DNA of 64,000 nt from contig CAMVEB010000001.1 in the NCBI GenBank assembly GCA_947166385.1, positions 62,001 to 126,000 of the forward strand, given 5' to 3'. Source of the DNA: an uncultured Clostridia bacterium (GTDB lineage Bacteria; Bacillota; Clostridia; Christensenellales; Aristaeellaceae). Numbering within the stretch: the first letter of the stretch is position 1; each line of letters begins with the position of its first letter. The notes under the pieces are model-generated. The model made no database searches. It worked only from the letters and a program-made list of their open reading frames with translations, and was not told the origin of the DNA. A program made the position numbers and the translations under genes. This document shows positions 42,228-50,734 of this stretch, one piece after another.

Positions 42228-43097
42228 ATGCAGCTGCAGGCTTTTGCGAAGATCAACTGGTCCCTGGACATCACCGGGGTCCGGGAGGACGGTTATCATC
42301 TGATGGATATGGTAATGCAGCCGGTTTCTCTGGCGGATGAGATCACGCTCACCCCATCCCCCGTCCTTTCGATCTCAACGGACGGTTACCCCCATTCCAG
42401 GGCGGATGAAACCAATCTCGCTTTTCGTGCCGCTCTTTTGCTCAAAGAATATGCCGGCATTTCCGACGGGGTGCATCTTCATCTTCATAAGCGGATTCCG
42501 ATGGGTGCCGGTCTGGGGGGAGGCAGTGCGGATGCCGCCGCCGTTCTGCGGGGCCTGAATGTGCTCTGGCGTCTGAATATTCCTGCGAATCAGCTGGAAA
42601 AAATGAGTCTTTCTCTCGGTGCCGATGTGCCGTTCTGCCTCCGGGGCGGGGTGGTCCGAACCCGCGGGATCGGGGAAATTCTGGAGGATCATCCCTTCTC
42701 GTCCAGTTTCTGGCTCCTGGTCTTTCAGCCCTGCCGCGCCCTGAGTACACGGGATATATTTGAAGCCTGGCACGAGTCCGGTTCGGTTCGCGGCCCGGAT
42801 ACACCCGCCGTCCTCTCCGCCCTGGCGTCCGGGAATCTTTCACTTCTGTCCGCGTCGATCGCCAATGTCCTCGAGCCGGTCTCCGCCGCCCGGTGCCCGG
42901 AAATTCCGGAGGCTGTTGCGCTCCTGAAGGATTGCGGTGCCGTCGCGGCGCAGATGACCGGCAGCGGCAGTGCCGTCTTTGGCGTTTTTCGCTCCCGGCC
43001 GGCCGCGGAGAAGGCCAGAACCATACTTCTTCCCAGATTCCGCAGGATCCACCTATGTCATACGCAGTCGGACAGCATCCGTATCATGGAGGAATAG
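42228..43097 (+). CDS. ispE: 4-diphosphocytidyl-2-C-methyl-D-erythritol kinase
   Basis: A 289-residue GHMP kinase of the non-mevalonate isoprenoid pathway, phosphorylating CDP-methylerythritol. The N-terminal FAKINWSLDITG with the catalytic Lys, and the ATP loop PMGAGLGGGSADAA (residues 91-104) define it. MTGSGSAVFGVF near the C-terminus is the third GHMP motif. The start at 42228 follows GGAGGG by five bases; an ATG 36 bases earlier has no such site. It is coupled directly to the TtcA-type gene. Confidence 0.94.
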   Translation: MQLQAFAKINWSLDITGVREDGYHLMDMVMQPVSLADEITLTPSPVLSISTDGYPHSRADETNLAFRAALLLKEYAGISDGVHLHLHKRIPMGAGLGGGSADAAAVLRGLNVLWRLNIPANQLEKMSLSLGADVPFCLRGGVVRTRGIGEILEDHPFSSSFWLLVFQPCRALSTRDIFEAWHESGSVRGPDTPAVLSALASGNLSLLSASIANVLEPVSAARCPEIPEAVALLKDCGAVAAQMTGSGSAVFGVFRSRPAAEKARTILLPRFRRIHLCHTQSDSIRIMEE

Positions 43098-43841
43098 ATG
43101 AAGAAAACGCTTGGCTGTATCCGGAAAGCGGATCATGATTTCAGCCTGATCGAGCCTGGGGACCGGATCGCTGTCGGTGTATCCGGCGGGAAGGATTCTC
43201 TCCTGCTGCTTCATGCGCTTTCTCTCTATCGAAAGTTTACGCATAAGGATTTCACACTTTATGCCGTAACGGTCGATATGGGGCTTGGCAATGTGGATTT
43301 TTCCGCTGTTGCTTCGTTATGCGCTTCCCTGGAAATTCCATGGACTCTGAAGGATACGCAGATCGGTCAGATCATTTTTGATTATCGGAAAGAGAAGAAT
43401 CCCTGTGCCCTCTGTGCGAAAATGCGCCGGGCCGTCCTGTCCAACACCTGTGCGGATCTGGGATACAATAAGCTGGCCCTCGGCCACCACCGGGAGGATG
43501 CCATCGAAACGCTGCTTCTTTCCCTGTTTTATGAAGGCCGTTTCCATACTTTCCATCCGAAAACACTCCTCAGCCGAACGGGGATTACGGTCATTCGTCC
43601 TCTGGTTTACCTGCCTGAAAGCCATGTCCGGCATATGGAGAAGGTCCTCAGCCTCCCGGTTGTCAAGTCTCCCTGTCCTGTAAACGGCTTAACAAAGCGG
43701 GAGGATATGTCGCTGCTGATTTCCAGGATGAAAGCGCTTTTCCCCGATGCGCCGGATCGTTTTCTCCACGCCCTGCAGCATGAGCCCTATGATCTCTGGC
43801 AGAAGGACAACTCCCCTTCCCCCGCGGATCATGATCTGTAA
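43098..43841 (+). CDS. TtcA-family tRNA thiolation ATPase
   Basis: A 247-residue PP-loop ATPase with SGGKDS at residues 29-34, a CxxC pair (CALC) near residue 100, GHHREDAIET and a further conserved Cys in SPCPVNG. Such proteins hold a 4Fe-4S cluster with three cysteines and thiolate position 32 cytidine in tRNA. This small version may act on another tRNA base. It starts at the base after the ispE stop, so the genes are co-transcribed and probably co-translated. Confidence 0.82.
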   Translation: MKKTLGCIRKADHDFSLIEPGDRIAVGVSGGKDSLLLLHALSLYRKFTHKDFTLYAVTVDMGLGNVDFSAVASLCASLEIPWTLKDTQIGQIIFDYRKEKNPCALCAKMRRAVLSNTCADLGYNKLALGHHREDAIETLLLSLFYEGRFHTFHPKTLLSRTGITVIRPLVYLPESHVRHMEKVLSLPVVKSPCPVNGLTKREDMSLLISRMKALFPDAPDRFLHALQHEPYDLWQKDNSPSPADHDL

Positions 43842-43918
43842 TTTTCTGTTTTTATCGGAAACGCGGCGCTATTTTTCCGCATTGAATGTGTTTTTCCCTT
43901 TCCTTTCCCGGTGCTTGG

Positions 43919-43927
43919 TGGTATAAT
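43919..43927 (+). promoter_or_regulatory. Extended -10 promoter for xpaC
   Basis: TGGTATAAT (43919-43927) with a TG extension and TTTCCT at 43899-43904 as a poor -35 box, 33 bases before the GTG start. Confidence 0.6.
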
Positions 43928-43959
43928 AAATTGATTCGTGTTTCAAGGAGATTTTTGAA

Positions 43960-44808
43960 GTGGGACGGAAGAATTCGAACTACAACGGCAAGTCCGGCGG
44001 CGTTGGTTTTATCGTCACAGCGGGGTTGGTTTTTCTGGCGCTGAAGGGGCTCCCCGGTCTGCTCCTCGGTGTGGTAATTGGGGCCGGTGTCGGCGCCATC
44101 GCCAGCATCATGGGCAGCAAGCTGGATACGACCACGCATAACAAGCAGGATATCGAGCGCCAGAAGCAGGAAGAGCTTGTCCGTGCCCAGCAGGAGGAGA
44201 AGGCCCGCCGTGCCGCCGCCTCCCAGATCCCGCTCACCGGCAATGAGCAGGCTGACAATGTCATCCTGAAGGGGCAGGAAATGCTCAAAACCATTCAGGC
44301 GGAGAATGTCCTCATCACGGATGAGACCTTGTCTGCCCAGATGGATACCCTGTATGATAAATGTCAGCAGATTTTCCGGACCGTTTCTGAGTCTCCGGAA
44401 AAGGCGCCGCAGGTCCGGAAGTTTATGAACTATTATCTGCCGACCACGCTGAAGGTGCTGGCTAATTACCGCACGATGCAGGAGCGCGGCGTTTCCTATC
44501 TGGAGATGAATCAGGCCCGGGAATCCGCCGTTCGTTGTATGAATATGGTGCTGACCGCCTGCCAGAAGCAGATTGACAATCTGCACAAGGAAAATATGCT
44601 CGATATCTCCACGGATATTGATGTCATGGAGCAGATGCTCAAGCGGGACGGTTATACGGATAATGAAATCATCTCCCAGCAGATCAGTAACGCTAGGACA
44701 GCCGCTGAAGCCCAGATGAGGACTTCTTCTGCTCCGATCCTCCATTTCCCGGTGGAAGGCAGTGAGGAAGGCGATTCTGCCCCCGCTGTCCATTATTCGG
44801 AGAATTAA
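43960..44808 (+). CDS. XpaC-like 5-bromo-4-chloroindolyl phosphate hydrolysis family protein
   Basis: A 282-residue protein with two hydrophobic helices at residues 12-45 (GVGFIVTAGLVFLAL, then GLLLGVVIGAGVGAIASIMG) and a cytosolic helical C-terminal domain, as in PF10112. It begins at GTG with AAGGAG nine bases before, since no ATG fits. XpaC proteins are usually followed by TelA, as here; their role is unclear and the phosphatase activity behind the name is doubtful. A Gln/Glu/Arg-rich coiled segment (about 55-90) precedes the domain. Confidence 0.85.
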   Translation: MGRKNSNYNGKSGGVGFIVTAGLVFLALKGLPGLLLGVVIGAGVGAIASIMGSKLDTTTHNKQDIERQKQEELVRAQQEEKARRAAASQIPLTGNEQADNVILKGQEMLKTIQAENVLITDETLSAQMDTLYDKCQQIFRTVSESPEKAPQVRKFMNYYLPTTLKVLANYRTMQERGVSYLEMNQARESAVRCMNMVLTACQKQIDNLHKENMLDISTDIDVMEQMLKRDGYTDNEIISQQISNARTAAEAQMRTSSAPILHFPVEGSEEGDSAPAVHYSEN

Positions 44809-44844
44809 CAGTATTCTGATTATTCATGAAGGAGGTACCTTGCC

Positions 44845-46014
44845 ATGTCTGAATCCACCCCCATGCTTCAACTCTCTCCCGCGCCTTCCGCTCCGGTGCC
44901 GGAAGCCGCTCCCGTCCCGACGGAGAGCATCCAGCAGACTGCGGCGCCTGCCGCGGCGCCGGAAGCCGCCGCCCCCACCCTGGATGAAAGCCAGCTGACG
45001 GAAGCGGAGAAGAAAGCAATTAACGATTTCATCGAAAAAGTGGATGTCACCAATCCTGATCATGTTTTGCTTTTCGGCGCGGATGCCCAGAAAAGGATTG
45101 CTGATTTCTCCCAGACGGCGCTTGATGCCGTAAAGACGCAGGATACCGGCGAAGTCGGAAATATGCTGGTCAACCTGGTGGCCGAGCTGAAAGGTTTCCA
45201 GAAGGATTCTGAGGAGCCGAAAGGTCTCGCGAAGATTTTCTCCAAGGGCGAGGACAAAATCACCCGCATGAAGGCGCGATACAATAAGGTTTCCGCCAAT
45301 GTGGATTCGATTGCCGGTTCCCTGGAAGGCTATCAGACCCAGTTGCTGAAGGATGTGGCCATGTTTGATCGGCTCTATGATCAGAACAGCGATTATTTCC
45401 ATCAGCTCACGCTCTATATAATTGCCGGCGATAAGAAGCTTGCTCAGGTTCGGGCAAACGAACTCAAAGCGCTGCAGGAGAAGGCCGCCCTTTCCGGCGA
45501 TGCCATGGATGCCCAGAAAGCAAATGACCTGGCTGCCCAGTGTGACCGGTTTGAGAAGAAGCTCTACGATCTGAAGCTGACCAGGCAGGTTTCCATCCAG
45601 ATGGCGCCCCAGATCCGCCTTCTTCAGAACAATGACAGTCTCCTGGTCGAGCGGATTCAGTCCACCCTTTCCAATACCCTGCCTCTCTGGAAGAGTCAGA
45701 TGGTTCTGGCTCTTGGGATGCATCATTCGCAGCAGGCTCTCCAGGCGCAGACAGCCGTTACGGATATGACCAATGAGCTGCTCCGCAAGAACGCGGAAGC
45801 CCTGAAGATCGGTACCGTCCAGACAGCCAAAGAAGCGGAACGCGGCATCATTGATATCGAGACCCTCGTCCAGACCAATCAGGATCTGATCGATACGATC
45901 AACGAAGTGATGAGCATCCAGTCCGAAGGCAGAGCCAAGCGGATAGAAGCTGAAAGGACGCTTTACAATATGGAAGCCGAACTGAAGAAAAAGCTTCTCT
46001 CCACCAATCTTTGA
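44845..46014 (+). CDS. TelA / toxic anion resistance family protein
   Basis: A 389-residue all-helical protein. An Ala/Pro-rich N-terminal tail of about 45 residues precedes the conserved PF05816 domain (KVDVTNPDHVLLFGADAQKR, then LTLYIIAGDKKLAQVRANEL and NDSLLVERIQSTLSNTLPLW). The family got its name from tellurite resistance, but in Bacillota it seems to serve envelope stress; the exact role is not known. AGGAGG stands before its ATG. It follows xpaC by 36 bases and is closed by a GC-rich hairpin. Confidence 0.88.
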   Translation: MSESTPMLQLSPAPSAPVPEAAPVPTESIQQTAAPAAAPEAAAPTLDESQLTEAEKKAINDFIEKVDVTNPDHVLLFGADAQKRIADFSQTALDAVKTQDTGEVGNMLVNLVAELKGFQKDSEEPKGLAKIFSKGEDKITRMKARYNKVSANVDSIAGSLEGYQTQLLKDVAMFDRLYDQNSDYFHQLTLYIIAGDKKLAQVRANELKALQEKAALSGDAMDAQKANDLAAQCDRFEKKLYDLKLTRQVSIQMAPQIRLLQNNDSLLVERIQSTLSNTLPLWKSQMVLALGMHHSQQALQAQTAVTDMTNELLRKNAEALKIGTVQTAKEAERGIIDIETLVQTNQDLIDTINEVMSIQSEGRAKRIEAERTLYNMEAELKKKLLSTNL

Positions 46015-46029
46015 TTTTTTAGATGAATG

Positions 46030-46060
46030 GGCCCGGCAGTTCGGATGCCGGGCCGTTTTC
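46030..46060 (+). terminator. Intrinsic terminator after telA
   Basis: GGCCCGGCA and TGCCGGGCC pair around a 7-base loop and are followed by GTTTTC. It lies only 26 bases before the next start codon, so the following gene needs either read-through or a promoter I cannot see. Confidence 0.75.
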
Positions 46061-46086
46061 AGAATCATGAAGAAATGAGGCATCCC

Positions 46087-47526
46087 ATGCGTGTAATCGG
46101 ATTAACCGGAAGCATTGCCTGCGGAAAATCAACCGTCAGCGAATACCTGAGCTCGCAGGGGTTTACAGTCATTGACGGGGATCGTCTGTCCCGGGAATTA
46201 ATGGTTCCCGGCAGTCCTGTCCTTTCTGAAGTTCGCAGTGTTTTCGGGAGCAGGGTTTTTAATCCGGACGGTTCGCTGAACCGTCGCCAGCTCGGTTCTC
46301 TGGTCTTCCGGGATCCGGAAGCGCGCAAAGCGCTCGATGATCTCATGTCTCCGCATCTTCAGTCCCTGACGGAGCAGCGGCTGGAGTCTGTTCGTCGGTC
46401 CGGCCAGCCTCTTTGCTTCCTGGAAATGCCGCTCCTTTTTGAAAAAGGTTACAATCGTTATTGCGACACGGTATGGACGGTCTGGCTTCCGCAGGATATC
46501 CAGCTGCAGCGCCTGATGAACCGGGATGGTTTCACTCGGGAGGAAGCCCTGCAGCGAATGGGCGCTGTCATGTCATCCGATGAGAAAGCGGCGCGCGCGA
46601 ACCGGGTCATCGATAATTCCGGCACTCCTGATCAGACGTTGGAAACGGTTTCTGCTCTGCTGGCGGAGGAGCTTCGCCGGAATGACGCTGCCCCGCGCCC
46701 CCGTCGTTCCGGGTCTCAATCCCCGCAGTCCGGCATCCCCCCGGCTGCAGGAGATCCTTCTCCCGCCCAGCCGTCCCCGCCGGCTGCGCCGGAACCGGTT
46801 GGCCAGCCTCCGGTCGTCATGGCCCGGCCTTCCGCCGCGGCGCGTCAGCCTTCCGAACGTAAGGTTGCCTGGAAGCTCCCGGTTTGGATCAAAACGATGC
46901 TGATCGTATCTTCCATCCTCCTGATTATCGGGATCACCGCGGTCAGCCTGATGATGGCCTACCTGCACCGCCAGGAGAATCTGCATATCTCCGAGCAGAA
47001 GGCCATCGATGCCAGTTATCCGCTGCTTTATCGGGAGTTGATCGAGCGCTGGGCCGGTGAGTATAACCTGTCCCCGGCTTTTGTCTCTGCTGTGATCCTG
47101 AATGAAAGCTCCTTCCAGCCGCGTGTCGAGTCCGGGGTCGGAGCCCGGGGCCTGATGCAGCTGATGCCCGACACAGCGGAATGGATTGCCCATAAGCTGA
47201 ACGTGGAGGGATACGCTTTTGACCGGATGTACGATCCGGAGTCCAATATCCGTTTCGGCTGCTGGTATCTGAATTATCTCAGCCGCCTGTTTCTCGGTGA
47301 TCCGGTCAGCGTGACCGCGGCCTATCACGCCGGGCAGGGCCAGGTAAAAGTATGGCTTTCGGATCCGGCCCGCAGTGAGGATGGATATACCATGCCGCTG
47401 GAAAGTCTCCCGGAGGGGCCAACGAAAAAATATGCAGGAAGGGTGACCAGAGATTATGGGATCTATCAGGAAAAATATTTTGCGCCTGCTCTCGTGGATG
47501 CTGCTGCTGACGCTGACGCTCTCTGA
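46087..47526 (+). CDS. coaE: Fused dephospho-CoA kinase and membrane-anchored lytic transglycosylase
   Basis: A 479-residue two-function protein in one unbroken frame. Residues 1-198 are a complete dephospho-CoA kinase, the last step of coenzyme A synthesis: P-loop GSIACGKST (8-16), VIDGDRLSREL, LEMPLLFEKGY and RMNRDG-like RLMNRDGFT. Residues 200-260 are a Pro/Ala-rich linker, 269-292 are a membrane helix (TMLIVSSILLIIGITAVSLM), and 320-470 are an SLT lytic transglycosylase with catalytic E340 in ILNESSF and GARGLMQLMP. The topology would place the kinase inside and the murein-cutting domain outside. Start chosen at 46087, six bases after GAGG; an ATG 12 bases earlier is possible. The 3' end overlaps the next gene by 71 bases. 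Confidence 0.88.
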   Translation: MRVIGLTGSIACGKSTVSEYLSSQGFTVIDGDRLSRELMVPGSPVLSEVRSVFGSRVFNPDGSLNRRQLGSLVFRDPEARKALDDLMSPHLQSLTEQRLESVRRSGQPLCFLEMPLLFEKGYNRYCDTVWTVWLPQDIQLQRLMNRDGFTREEALQRMGAVMSSDEKAARANRVIDNSGTPDQTLETVSALLAEELRRNDAAPRPRRSGSQSPQSGIPPAAGDPSPAQPSPPAAPEPVGQPPVVMARPSAAARQPSERKVAWKLPVWIKTMLIVSSILLIIGITAVSLMMAYLHRQENLHISEQKAIDASYPLLYRELIERWAGEYNLSPAFVSAVILNESSFQPRVESGVGARGLMQLMPDTAEWIAHKLNVEGYAFDRMYDPESNIRFGCWYLNYLSRLFLGDPVSVTAAYHAGQGQVKVWLSDPARSEDGYTMPLESLPEGPTKKYAGRVTRDYGIYQEKYFAPALVDAAADADAL

Positions 47527-49030
47527 TTCCGCTGCCTTCGCGGAAAATGTTCGGAACAGTATCGTCATCGGAATCCAGTCGTCCAAAACGCTGATGATTC
47601 GCCCTTTTGAGCCGGTAGAGCGGGATATTCTTTCCGCTTATCACGCCGTGTATGAGTCTCTGGTCACCATTGACGACGATTACCTTCCGCAACCATGCCT
47701 GGCGGAAAGCTGGGAGGAATCATCCGGCGGCAAAATCTGGACTTTTCATATCCGCCAGGATGTCCGCTTTTCGGATGGGACGCCCCTGACCGCGAAGGAT
47801 GTGGTTGCCTCAGCCAATTATATTCTCGCCAAAGCCCAGGATGAAAGCATCACAGATCATGGTTTCTATGCGATCCTGAATTACTTTGTTTCTTCCATCA
47901 CCGCGAAGGATGACTATACGGTCACGGTCAAAGCAAAGCGTCCGTATTTCGGCCTTCTCTATCAAATGACCTTTCCGGTCGTTCCGGAACAGCAGGTTGC
48001 CGGGGATAATCCCCCGGGTTCCGGTCCGTATGTGATTACGGAGTTTCATGCGGGGGAACGCATGTGGCTGGCCGCGAACACAAACTGGTGGAAGCCGCAG
48101 CCGCAGGTCAGGGAAATTCTCTTTGTTTTTCATGATACGGCTTCCTCGGTCATCGAGAGCTATGAATACGCGCGTGTGGAGTCTGTCTTCACCCGTTCGG
48201 TCGCCGGAGCTCAGTATAAAACCGGCACCAATTCCCTCACCATGTCCTACCGGACAAATCAGCTCGAATGTCTTCTGATGAACAACAACTCCCGGGAGCT
48301 GTCCACCGAAGTCCGCAAAGCCATCCGCTGCCTGATCGATAAGAGCAAAATCATCGCCAATGCCTATTCCGGCCTTGCGGTGGAAGCCAATTTCCCGTTC
48401 TTTCCCGGCACGTGGATGTATAATGACGCGCTGGATGCCTCGATCTCCCGGGATGTGGAGGAAGCCAGACGTCTGTTGGCCGAGGCAGGGTGGGAGGATT
48501 CGGATGAGAACGGCGTCCTGGACCGGACCAACAGGGATGGCGATCTGGAGAATCTGCATCTCCGGTTCTATTATTATGAGGAGCCTGATAATGATGTGCG
48601 CGCGGAAACAGCCAATATCATCAGCGATGCCCTCGCCGAAGTCGGGATCGAATGCAAAATCACGGCGATGACCATGTCAGATATGCAGCGGCAGCTGAAG
48701 GCCGGCGGATTCGATCTGGCCCTGGTCTCCTTTGCGATGGATGTCGCGCCTGATCCCGGTTTTCTCCTGATGAAGGGCAACAGCGGCAACTATGTTCGTT
48801 ATAAGAGCGACAGGATGGAGGAACTGTGTGCGGCGCTCCGCAAGGAGCCGACCATGGAGGGTTTCCGCCAGAAGCTGATGGAGATCCAGTACCTCTTTCT
48901 GGAGGACTGCCCCTTTGTCTGCCTTTTCTGGCGGATGGGAAACGTCATCACCCGTTATATGTATACAGCCTGCAGGGATGTCCGGGAATACGAACTCCTG
49001 CGCGGCATTGAGTCTTTCTTCACCCGTTGA
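47456..49030 (+). CDS. Extracellular solute-binding protein family 5 (oligopeptide/nickel type)
   Basis: A 524-residue SBP_bac_5 protein: KTLMIRPFEPVERDILSAYH, RQDVRFSDGTPLTAKDVVAS, GSGPYVITEF-like PGSGPYVITEF and ISDALAEVGIECKI in the family order. The signal peptide (1-29, RKNILRLLSWMLLLTL, cut after FA) has no lipobox Cys, so the protein would be secreted free or tethered otherwise. The ATG at 47456 lies 71 bases inside the previous gene, after AGGAAGGGTGA; a later ATG at 47498 would leave no positive signal segment. No permease or ATPase gene is nearby, so its ligand and transporter are unknown. Confidence 0.85.
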   Translation: MGSIRKNILRLLSWMLLLTLTLSDSAAFAENVRNSIVIGIQSSKTLMIRPFEPVERDILSAYHAVYESLVTIDDDYLPQPCLAESWEESSGGKIWTFHIRQDVRFSDGTPLTAKDVVASANYILAKAQDESITDHGFYAILNYFVSSITAKDDYTVTVKAKRPYFGLLYQMTFPVVPEQQVAGDNPPGSGPYVITEFHAGERMWLAANTNWWKPQPQVREILFVFHDTASSVIESYEYARVESVFTRSVAGAQYKTGTNSLTMSYRTNQLECLLMNNNSRELSTEVRKAIRCLIDKSKIIANAYSGLAVEANFPFFPGTWMYNDALDASISRDVEEARRLLAEAGWEDSDENGVLDRTNRDGDLENLHLRFYYYEEPDNDVRAETANIISDALAEVGIECKITAMTMSDMQRQLKAGGFDLALVSFAMDVAPDPGFLLMKGNSGNYVRYKSDRMEELCAALRKEPTMEGFRQKLMEIQYLFLEDCPFVCLFWRMGNVITRYMYTACRDVREYELLRGIESFFTR

Positions 49031-49055
49031 TATATTGGGATCGGAGGCATAGCAT

Positions 49056-49994
49056 ATGAACTGGATAGAAATGATTGTCCATACGACCACCGCAGGGACG
49101 GACTGGGTTTCGGAATTGCTGATGGATCACGGTGCCACCGGAACGATGATTGAGGACAGGGCGGATATTCCGGATCCTTCCAAACCGCATGGAATTTGGG
49201 AGATTATTGATCCGAAGCTTCTGGAGAATATGCCGGAGGATGTCCTGGTTCATGCCTGGTTCTCCCCGGAGGATTTTCCGGCCCTCCGCACCCGGCTGGA
49301 TGAACGTTTGTCGGAAATGGCTTCGGAACATACGGATTTCGGCTCTCTCACCACGGATATCCGCACCGTTTCGGAAGATTCCTGGGCCGAGGTCTGGAAA
49401 AAGTATTATAAGCCTTTTTACGCGGCGGATCATCTCGTCGTAAAACCGACCTGGGAAGATTTCTCACCGGCTCCCGGGGACAGGGTAATTGAGCTCGATC
49501 CGGGAATGGCCTTTGGCAGTGGCACCCATGAAACCACCGGCATGTGCATTGCTCTGCTGGAAAAAACAATCCGCGGAGGCGAGCGGATCATCGATGTGGG
49601 AACCGGCAGCGGCATCCTTGCGATTGCGGCCGCGCTGCTCGGAGCCGGTCATGTTCTCGCCATAGACATTGACCCGGATGCCGTCCGTGTCGCTTCGGAG
49701 AACGTTCTGCATAACGGCGTGGATGCCATTGTCACGGTGCAGGAAGGCGATCTACTGAAAAAGGTTGATGCGGTGTGTGATATCTGCGTGGCCAACATCA
49801 TTTCCGATATTATTATTTCCTTCGCGAAGCCCTTGATGGAGCATATCGTTCCTGGCGGTCTCTTTCTCTGTTCCGGCATTGTCCGGGAAAGGACAGAGGA
49901 AGTCCGTCAGGCCCTGCTGGATGCCGGATATGAAATTCTGGAAACGGTTCACCGCGGGGAATGGACAGCTTTCCTCTCCAGGAGGAATGCCTGA
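49056..49994 (+). CDS. prmA: Ribosomal protein L11 methyltransferase PrmA
   Basis: A 312-residue SAM-dependent enzyme that methylates ribosomal protein uL11. It has the N-terminal substrate domain (about 1-110), ELDPGMAFGSGTHETT (Rossmann start) and IDVGTGSGILAIAAALLGAG with VLAIDIDPDAVRVASENVLH for SAM binding, then NIISDIIISF. GGAGG precedes the ATG. Its stop overlaps the rsmE start as TGATG. Confidence 0.95.
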   Translation: MNWIEMIVHTTTAGTDWVSELLMDHGATGTMIEDRADIPDPSKPHGIWEIIDPKLLENMPEDVLVHAWFSPEDFPALRTRLDERLSEMASEHTDFGSLTTDIRTVSEDSWAEVWKKYYKPFYAADHLVVKPTWEDFSPAPGDRVIELDPGMAFGSGTHETTGMCIALLEKTIRGGERIIDVGTGSGILAIAAALLGAGHVLAIDIDPDAVRVASENVLHNGVDAIVTVQEGDLLKKVDAVCDICVANIISDIIISFAKPLMEHIVPGGLFLCSGIVRERTEEVRQALLDAGYEILETVHRGEWTAFLSRRNA

Positions 49995-50734
49995 TGCACC
50001 GCTTCTATGTCAGTCAGGATCAGTCAGACGGCTTCGTAGCCATCCTGTCCCCCGAGGATGCGCACCACGCTGCCAGAGTGCTCCGTCTTCGTCCCGGCGA
50101 TAAGGTGGAGTTGTTGATCGGCGGCAGCCGTTTTCAGGGAGAAATCCTTTCCCTGTCGGATGAAAATGTATCAGCCCGGATTCTGGATGCGCTTCCTTCC
50201 ACCGAGCCTGCTCTTTCTGTCACCCTGTTCCAGGGAATCCCCAAGGGGGAAAAAATGGATTGGATTGTCCAGAAATCGGTGGAAATCGGCGTGGCACGGA
50301 TTGTTCCTGTTGTTTTCTCCCGTTGTGTCGTCCGCCTGGATCACAAGGATGCCCGGAAAAAGCAGGAACGTTGGCAGAAAATTGCCCGGGAAGCCGGAAA
50401 GCAGTCCGGCCGCTGCGTGATTCCGGAAGTGTCCCTTCCGCTTTCCCTGGATCAGCTGACAGCGGAAATCCCTTCCCTTGACTGTGTAGCCGTTCCCTGG
50501 GAGGAATGCCGTTCAGGTGGTCCCCTTTCCTTTGTGGAAAAGCATCCGTCCCTTTCCTCGCTGGGAATCGTGATCGGCCCGGAAGGCGGCATTGCCGGGC
50601 AGGAAATGGACTTCCTGCTGGATCATGGCTGTGAGCCGCTGACACTGGGAAAGAGAATCCTCCGCACGGAGACAGCCGGTCTTGTCGCGTTGGGCGCGTT
50701 TTACGCATTGTATGGTGAAATGGAGTGGGCTTGA
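49994..50734 (+). CDS. rsmE: 16S rRNA (uracil1498-N3)-methyltransferase RsmE
   Basis: A 246-residue SPOUT-type methyltransferase: an N-terminal PUA-like part, GIPKGEKMDWIVQKSVEIGV, then the knotted core with IGPEGGIAGQEMDFL and TLGKRILRTETAGLVAL at the C-terminus. The start at 49994 has AGGAGG eight bases before and overlaps prmA (TGATG). The prmA-rsmE pair is a common bacterial arrangement. Confidence 0.95.
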   Translation: MHRFYVSQDQSDGFVAILSPEDAHHAARVLRLRPGDKVELLIGGSRFQGEILSLSDENVSARILDALPSTEPALSVTLFQGIPKGEKMDWIVQKSVEIGVARIVPVVFSRCVVRLDHKDARKKQERWQKIAREAGKQSGRCVIPEVSLPLSLDQLTAEIPSLDCVAVPWEECRSGGPLSFVEKHPSLSSLGIVIGPEGGIAGQEMDFLLDHGCEPLTLGKRILRTETAGLVALGAFYALYGEMEWA

